Shown one piece after another: positions 5,909-9,255 of a stretch of 9,255 nt of DNA. Source of the stretch: Chloroflexota bacterium (GTDB taxonomy: Bacteria > Chloroflexota > Limnocylindria > Limnocylindrales > CSP1-4); the NCBI GenBank assembly GCA_021812735.1, contig JAKAMV010000335.1:1-9255 (forward strand), given 5' to 3'. The notes under the pieces were generated by a model, which searched no databases, was not told the origin of the DNA, and saw nothing but the letters and a program-made list of their open reading frames with translations. The translations under genes and the position numbers were made by a program. Numbering within the stretch: the first letter of the stretch is position 1; each line of letters begins with the position of its first letter.

Positions 5909-6976
5909 TTACGGCGCGCTGGTCACCACGCCGGGCACGAGGGTCCCGGTGTCCGCCGAGTCGAACGCGTCCTCCGTCTCCCCGTTGAAGTTCGGCCCGT
6001 ACATGTACGTCACGCCGGTGTAGCCGTACGAGTTCAGCGAGCCGACGACGGCCGAGGCATAGGTCGAGAGGTTCTCGGCCTGGACCCACGGGCCGCCGGA
6101 CGAGCCGCCCGTCATGTCGCACGGCACCGACCAGGTCGTGCCGCCCGTGGCGGCGTCCGTCCCGACCGTGCCACGGCAGTAGACGAGCTGGGTTCCGTCA
6201 TAGGGGGCGGCAGCGGGGTAGCCGAACGCGCTCATCTTCTCGCCCAGGTAGCTCTGGTTGTACTCGATGGCGAGGCTGCCAACGGTCTGATCGAGCTGGA
6301 GCGTGACGGTCGGCGCCTTCCCGCCCCCGCCCACGACCGCGAAGCCCCAGTCGTGCTGCACGGCTGTCGTGTTGAACCGCCGTGCGGTGGCGAACTCCTG
6401 GTCCGCGTACAGCGCAGTTGCGACCCAGCAGCCGTACGTCGCCTCAGCACACGTGTACGTAGGGTGCGTGTCGAACGCCGGGATGAACATCCAGTTGGTG
6501 GCGAACTTGCCGGTCTTCTCGTCGACCACGCAGTGGCCGGCGGTCAGGACGATGGACTGCCCCGTGTCGTGGTCGGCGATCACTGATCCCGAGCAGATCC
6601 AGCCCTGGTTGCCCATCACGAAATAGACCCGCCCCGTGGCCGTCAGCATGATCCCGCCGCCGTCCCACGCGGACCCGAGCGTGTCGCCGGGGTCAGGCGT
6701 GGGCGTCGGGGTCGGCGTGGGCTTCGGCGTGGGATGGGGCTTGGCCGGGGGCTTGACGAAGGGCCGGAGCTCGCCCTGCATCCCGTCGAACACGAAGTCG
6801 CGCGGGATCGCAGCGGCCATGCGGGCAGGCGTCCAGTAGGCAAGCACCTCGGCCGCGTGTTGTGAGGCCGCGTCGGGGAGCGTCGGTGCGCTGGGAGGCG
6901 AGGCTGCCGTGGCTGCGGCGGGCAGGAGCGCCACGAGCAGCAGCGGGACGACGAGCAGGGCCAGGCGAGCACGCAT
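5909..6976 (-). CDS. Secreted trypsin-like (S1 family) serine protease
   Basis: A 355-residue exported protease. The start MRARLALLVVPLLLVALL is chosen because GAGAGG lies six bases upstream and a signal peptide (cleavage near ATAA-SPPSA, residue 25) begins there; an ATG 16 codons upstream lacks both. Residues about 40-60 (AAEVLAYWTPARMAAAIPRDF) look like a propeptide, followed by a Pro/Thr linker (about 75-96). The catalytic domain shows TAGHC (His148), HDWGF (Asp209) and GGSSGGPW (Ser293), the complete triad of the chymotrypsin fold, plus four or more cysteines (128, 149, 176, 183, 267, 286) fit for disulfides. It resembles bacterial V8/trypsin-like S1 peptidases; the substrate preference cannot be read. 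It is not a lipoprotein, so it is probably released or wall-associated. It lies upstream of the SRPBCC gene on the same strand and a few kb from a serpin gene, which would be a natural inhibitor class for it. Confidence 0.9.
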   Translation of the reverse strand: MRARLALLVVPLLLVALLPAAATAASPPSAPTLPDAASQHAAEVLAYWTPARMAAAIPRDFVFDGMQGELRPFVKPPAKPHPTPKPTPTPTPTPDPGDTLGSAWDGGGIMLTATGRVYFVMGNQGWICSGSVIADHDTGQSIVLTAGHCVVDEKTGKFATNWMFIPAFDTHPTYTCAEATYGCWVATALYADQEFATARRFNTTAVQHDWGFAVVGGGGKAPTVTLQLDQTVGSLAIEYNQSYLGEKMSAFGYPAAAPYDGTQLVYCRGTVGTDAATGGTTWSVPCDMTGGSSGGPWVQAENLSTYASAVVGSLNSYGYTGVTYMYGPNFNGETEDAFDSADTGTLVPGVVTSAP

Positions 6977-6982
6977 CGGAAA

Positions 6983-6988
6983 CCTCTC
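6983..6988 (-). promoter_or_regulatory. Ribosome-binding site of the protease gene
   Basis: GAGAGG on the minus strand, six bases before ATG 6976. It supports the start directly at the signal peptide. Confidence 0.65.
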
Positions 6989-7028
6989 ACTCCCGGCGGG
7001 TCGGTCTCGCCACTGGCTCGACACGGCA

Positions 7029-7400
7029 TCAGGCGACCGGAACGATGCGCCGCGCGTCAGCGCCCCCCGCTGCCGTAACGATCACGGTGACCTCGCTGCC
7101 GGGAAACGTGCCGGGTGGCCAGATCGGCGGGCCGTTCGGCAGAGGTGCCGACGCGCACCACCCCATATGGGCGTGCGGAGGCGGCGCGCCGGACCAAGGC
7201 CACCGAGCGCAGCGGCAACTGTACAGGGCGGCTTGTGGGACGACAGTGGCAGCATCGGGTCGAAGGTGAGGTCGCAACCGCCGTCCTGACTGGTTGACCA
7301 AGAAAGGTGCCGCATGTTGGTGCTCGTGACCCTGAGCCACGGGGTGGCATAGCTGTTCGGGTCGTCGACGATGACCGATGCGGTGGTCCAGAGCGCGGAA
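7029..7400 (-). pseudogene. Probable decayed exported or hypothetical gene
   Basis: Protein-like text occurs in two minus-strand frames. One, from about 7396 down to about 7215, reads TTASVIVDDPNSYATPWL, VTSTNMRHLSW, SQDGGCDLTFDPMLPL and HKPPC. The other, about 7150 down to the TGA at 7029-7031, reads LPNGPPIWPPGTFPGSEVTV and AAGGADARRIVPVA. Both have balanced composition unlike the Arg-rich shadow frames around them. A net frameshift lies between, near 7150-7215, and no start or signal peptide is visible upstream. It ends 52 bp before the protease gene. I do not recognise the family. It could instead be one intact gene broken by sequencing errors, or chance. Confidence 0.4.
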
Positions 7401-7549
7401 GTGGCGGACCTTCTGGGTCGCCGGAGCCGGCAGAGACGGAGGGCGCGCACCCCGTCGTGGCGCCCCCGAATGCAGCGGGCGCCAGGTCCTTGCGCTCGTC
7501 GACCTAGCGGAACTCGAAGGGCACACTGCGCCCCCGAATCCGGCAATGT

Positions 7550-7558
7550 TGTGGATAA
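7550..7558 (-). promoter_or_regulatory. Exact DnaA-box 9-mer
   Basis: The minus strand reads TTATCCACA, a perfect match to the bacterial DnaA-box consensus. A second site at 7567-7575 (TTATGCACT, minus strand) matches eight of nine positions of TTATNCACA, and weaker ones lie at 7587-7600. No dnaA or dnaN gene is nearby, so a replication origin is not indicated; a DnaA-responsive promoter or chance are the alternatives. Confidence 0.45.
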
Positions 7559-7563
7559 CCGGG

Positions 7564-7593
7564 TTGAGTGCATAACGCCGCAGAGGTTATGCT
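7564..7593 (+). promoter_or_regulatory. Sigma-70-like promoter for the 88-aa gene
   Basis: TTGAGT (7564-7569), an 18-base spacer and TATGCT (7588-7593) each match four of six consensus bases. This stretch is markedly less GC-rich than its surroundings. Transcription would start near 7600, giving about 110 bases of leader before GTG 7710. Confidence 0.45.
7570..7592. promoter_or_regulatory. Inverted repeat, possible operator
   Basis: GCATAAC-N9-GTTATGC is a perfect seven-bp inverted repeat lying across the spacer and -10 of the proposed promoter, as a repressor operator would. An outer pair, TGTGGA (7550-7555) and TCCACA (7595-7600), extends the symmetry. The regulator is unknown. Confidence 0.45.
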
Positions 7594-7694
7594 CTCCACA
7601 GTCGGGTTCGCGCCTGCCGCGCTGAGCGGTGAGGCCGCCGCCACTCGCTCCGGCCACGTCGCCCAATGACACCCCCGGAGGCGCTCCCGACCGG

Positions 7695-7703
7695 AAAGGA
7701 GGG
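7695..7703 (+). promoter_or_regulatory. Strong ribosome-binding site of the 88-aa gene
   Basis: AAAGGAGGG is followed by six bases and GTG 7710. It is the best Shine-Dalgarno match in the window and the main evidence that this small frame is a gene; it also excludes the longer ATG start at 7629. Confidence 0.75.
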
Positions 7704-7709
7704 TGCGCC

Positions 7710-7976
7710 GTGGCTGGCACCCATACTGCGTCCCCTGACCTCGACCACGCAAGGCGATCCGACCACGCAAGGCGATCCCGCATCCTGGCCGACACGACCC
7801 GCCGCGCGATCGCGATGTGGCCGCGTCTCGACCGCAGGGCCCTCTCGCGGTGCGCTGGCGATCCGGCTCGCATCGCGACCTACGTCTCGCGCCGTACCAA
7901 CCTGCCACCCGACATCATCCGAGCCATCCTCGGCCGGAGCGTGACGGACGCGGAGGGGGAGCTCTGGTTCGGCTGA
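7710..7976 (+). CDS. Unrecognised 88-residue basic protein
   Basis: A small soluble protein, MAGTHTASPDLDHARRS to GELWFG, with a near-ideal ribosome-binding site and a promoter-like region upstream. I do not recognise a family. The N-terminal 25 residues are polar and include a tandem DHARRS-DHARRS. The rest (RILADTTRRAIAMWPRLDRRALSR, GDPARIATYVSRRTNLPPDIIRAILG) reads as three or four amphipathic helices, strongly basic. The segment IATYVSRRTNLPPDIIRAIL faintly resembles the first helices of HU-like or helix-turn-helix proteins, so nucleic-acid binding is possible but only a guess. One Cys is present, and no signal peptide or membrane segment. It stands alone on the plus strand, divergent from the minus-strand protease side and convergent with the glycosyltransferase. 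Confidence 0.7.
   Translation: MAGTHTASPDLDHARRSDHARRSRILADTTRRAIAMWPRLDRRALSRCAGDPARIATYVSRRTNLPPDIIRAILGRSVTDAEGELWFG
7743..7778 (+). repeat. 18-bp in-frame tandem duplication
   Basis: GACCACGCAAGGCGATCC occurs twice, head to tail and without mismatch, adding a second DHARRS to the small protein. The perfect identity suggests a recent slippage or duplication event. Confidence 0.92.
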
Positions 7977-7995
7977 CCGGACCCGGTGCGTCCGG
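7977..7995 (+). terminator. Hairpin directly after the 88-aa gene
   Basis: CCGGAC, a seven-base loop and GTCCGG form a perfect six-bp stem beginning at the base after the TGA. No T-tract follows, so termination is only suggested by position. Confidence 0.35.
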
Positions 7996-8133
7996 CAGCC
8001 GAAGGTGAGCGGGCCGGGCGTTCGTCCGAGAGGATGTGGCGGCCTTCAGCGAGGCCGGTCACCCCTGGACCTGCGGGCCTCCCGGCGCGGTGCGACATGA
8101 TCCCGGTCGTCAGAGTGCGCAGCACGCACGCGT

Positions 8134-9255
8134 TCAGGACGTGCCCGGGGAGCCCTCCGCGACGACCACGCCTCGGGCACGCTCTGCTCGCCGGGATCCC
8201 ACCCTCATCGATGTGACGCACAGCCACACCGCGACCGCCAGCAGCACCACCGTGAACAGGTGCGAGGCGAGCGGCTGGTCGAGGAGGGTCACCGCCGCCA
8301 TCGCCGCAACCGCCACCGACGCGCGCCAGTAAGTCGCGGCACGCAGCGGCCAGACCGCCGGCAGCAGGAGGAAGACGAGCACGCAGTCCTGCACGAACAG
8401 GTTCGGGTTGACCAGCAGGACGATGGTGATCCCCGCGGCGAGCATGCGGCGGCCCCCCGCCGACTCGAACCCGGGGTGCTGGAGGCGCCCGGCGACCAGC
8501 CACAGTGCGACCAGCCCCGCGGCCAGGAGGGCCCAGAGTACGTCCATCGAGACGACCGCCCCCTGGCCCAGGAACCCGACGAGAAGCCCGTTGAGCCCCT
8601 CGGCCGTCGAGAGGTCCCCCTGCCAGACGGAGCGTGCCACGGCACCCGCGCCGTTGAAGTGGCTGACGCCGACCTGGACCAGGTACCCCACGTACGTGAT
8701 GTAGGCGCCGACCCCCACGAACGGCAGGCTTGCCAGCATGAGCGCGACCCCGCCGCCGAACGCCCAGGCGACGGCCGGCCAGCGCCGGTCGAGGGCGAGC
8801 GCCAGGATGGGCAGCGCGATGAGCTGCGGCTTGAGCCACCAGGTTGCCAGCGCGAGCCCCGCCAGCCGCCACGAGCCACGCCGGGCCGCCTGGAGCGCCA
8901 CGAGCCCACCCAGCAGCATCGCGGCCGACCACTGGCCCTCGGCGAGCGAGTGGTAGGCGGGGAAGCTCAGCACCAGGAGCAGGGCGCCCGCCACGCGCTC
9001 GCGCGAGCGCAACGGACCTGCGATCCAGGCTCCCGCCGCGGCCAGCATCGCCAGGCTGAGCAGCGCCCACGCAGCCCGTGACGCCTGGGCCGGCAGGGCG
9101 GCCAGCGGTGCGAACGCGACGGCCGCGAAGGGCGGGTTGATGAACGGCATGTAGCCGTTGGCGCCGACCGGCGACGGGATGACCGTCCGCTGGATCGCCG
9201 TGATCGCCGCCGCGTCGTAGAGACCGCCCGGGTTGCCGTCCAGGACGAGCTTTCC
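8134..9255 (-). CDS. GT87/DUF2029-type membrane glycosyltransferase (5' truncated)
   Basis: A polytopic membrane protein whose frame stays open to the window edge; 373 residues are visible and the N-terminus lies beyond it. The ATG at 9150 is internal, since the 35 codons upstream in the same frame read as protein (GNPGGLYDAAAITA ... GANGYMPFINPPFAAVAFAPL). The LYD segment and the loop before the helix NPPFAAVAFAPLAALP match the GT87 pattern (YD..., then YPP-like loop), as do LALATWWLKPQLIALPILAL (the KPQ helix), hydrophobic helices at about 10 further places, and PNLFVQDCVLVFLLL near the end. GT87 enzymes use polyprenyl-phosphate sugars such as polyprenyl-phosphomannose at the outer face of the membrane; the acceptor here is unknown. 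The last 20 residues are a polar, Arg-rich tail. The catalytic acidic residue expected in the first loop may lie outside the window. Confidence 0.85.
   Translation of the reverse strand, partial: GKLVLDGNPGGLYDAAAITAIQRTVIPSPVGANGYMPFINPPFAAVAFAPLAALPAQASRAAWALLSLAMLAAAGAWIAGPLRSRERVAGALLLVLSFPAYHSLAEGQWSAAMLLGGLVALQAARRGSWRLAGLALATWWLKPQLIALPILALALDRRWPAVAWAFGGGVALMLASLPFVGVGAYITYVGYLVQVGVSHFNGAGAVARSVWQGDLSTAEGLNGLLVGFLGQGAVVSMDVLWALLAAGLVALWLVAGRLQHPGFESAGGRRMLAAGITIVLLVNPNLFVQDCVLVFLLLPAVWPLRAATYWRASVAVAAMAAVTLLDQPLASHLFTVVLLAVAVWLCVTSMRVGSRRAERARGVVVAEGSPGTS

Noticed and set aside
7550..7600. Replication origin
   Set aside because: Only one exact DnaA box and a few weak ones, no AT-rich unwinding tract and no dnaA, dnaN or partitioning genes nearby.
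7371..7625. Plus-strand frame beginning MTDAVVQSAEVADLLGRRS
   Set aside because: Readable for 20 residues, then Arg-rich; no ribosome-binding site, and the opposite strand carries the more coherent text.
7880..9081. Open frames on both strands overlapping the glycosyltransferase
   Set aside because: They are Arg/Pro/Gly-rich shadows; only the frame ending at 8134 shows membrane helices and GT87-like motifs.

Overview
The window is GC-rich bacterial DNA (about 70% G+C by eye) dominated by exported proteins: three lipoproteins with low-complexity Pro/Ala/Thr linkers, a secreted trypsin-fold protease and a membrane glycosyltransferase. Together with GTG starts and strong GGAGG-type ribosome-binding sites, this suggests an uncultivated Chloroflexota (Limnocylindria-like) or possibly an actinobacterial genome. 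This is inference from style and gene content; there is no rRNA or other phylogenetic marker. I see no tRNA, rRNA, CRISPR array, insertion sequence or prophage gene.

Left half (1-4969, + strand). After about 320 bases of gene-poor sequence come three lipoprotein genes: (i) a LysM plus seven-bladed Kelch-like propeller protein (318-1751); (ii) a serpin with a lipoprotein signal and a long Pro/Thr/Glu linker (1882-3542), split by one frameshift near 2840-2850; (iii) a Cys-rich beta-propeller lipoprotein with six Gly-Trp-Pro repeats (3545-4969), starting two bases after the serpin stop and so translationally linked to it. Genes (i) and (ii) are preceded by a duplicated leader: a block of about 187 bp, starting exactly 103 bp before each GTG and running through the signal-peptide codons, is repeated at 215-401 and 1779-1965. 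The two genes then encode unrelated proteins.

Middle (5134-6976, - strand). An SRPBCC/START-like ligand-binding protein (5134-5598) and a secreted chymotrypsin-fold serine protease with a complete His/Asp/Ser triad (5909-6976) converge on the lipoprotein cluster. A 310-bp spacer between them carries several hairpins, one of which fits the 3' end of the protease transcript. A serpin and an S1 protease lying a few kilobases apart suggest an inhibitor/protease relation, which is unproven.

Right part (6977-9255). Upstream of the protease lies what looks like a decayed minus-strand gene (about 7029-7400, coherent protein text in two frames). Then comes a compact promoter/operator-like region (7550-7600: an exact DnaA-box 9-mer and a 7-bp inverted repeat overlapping a -35/-10-like pair) ahead of an unrecognised 88-aa protein (7710-7976, + strand) with an in-frame 18-bp tandem duplication. 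The edge is occupied by the 3' part of a GT87/DUF2029-type polytopic membrane glycosyltransferase (8134 to beyond 9255, - strand).
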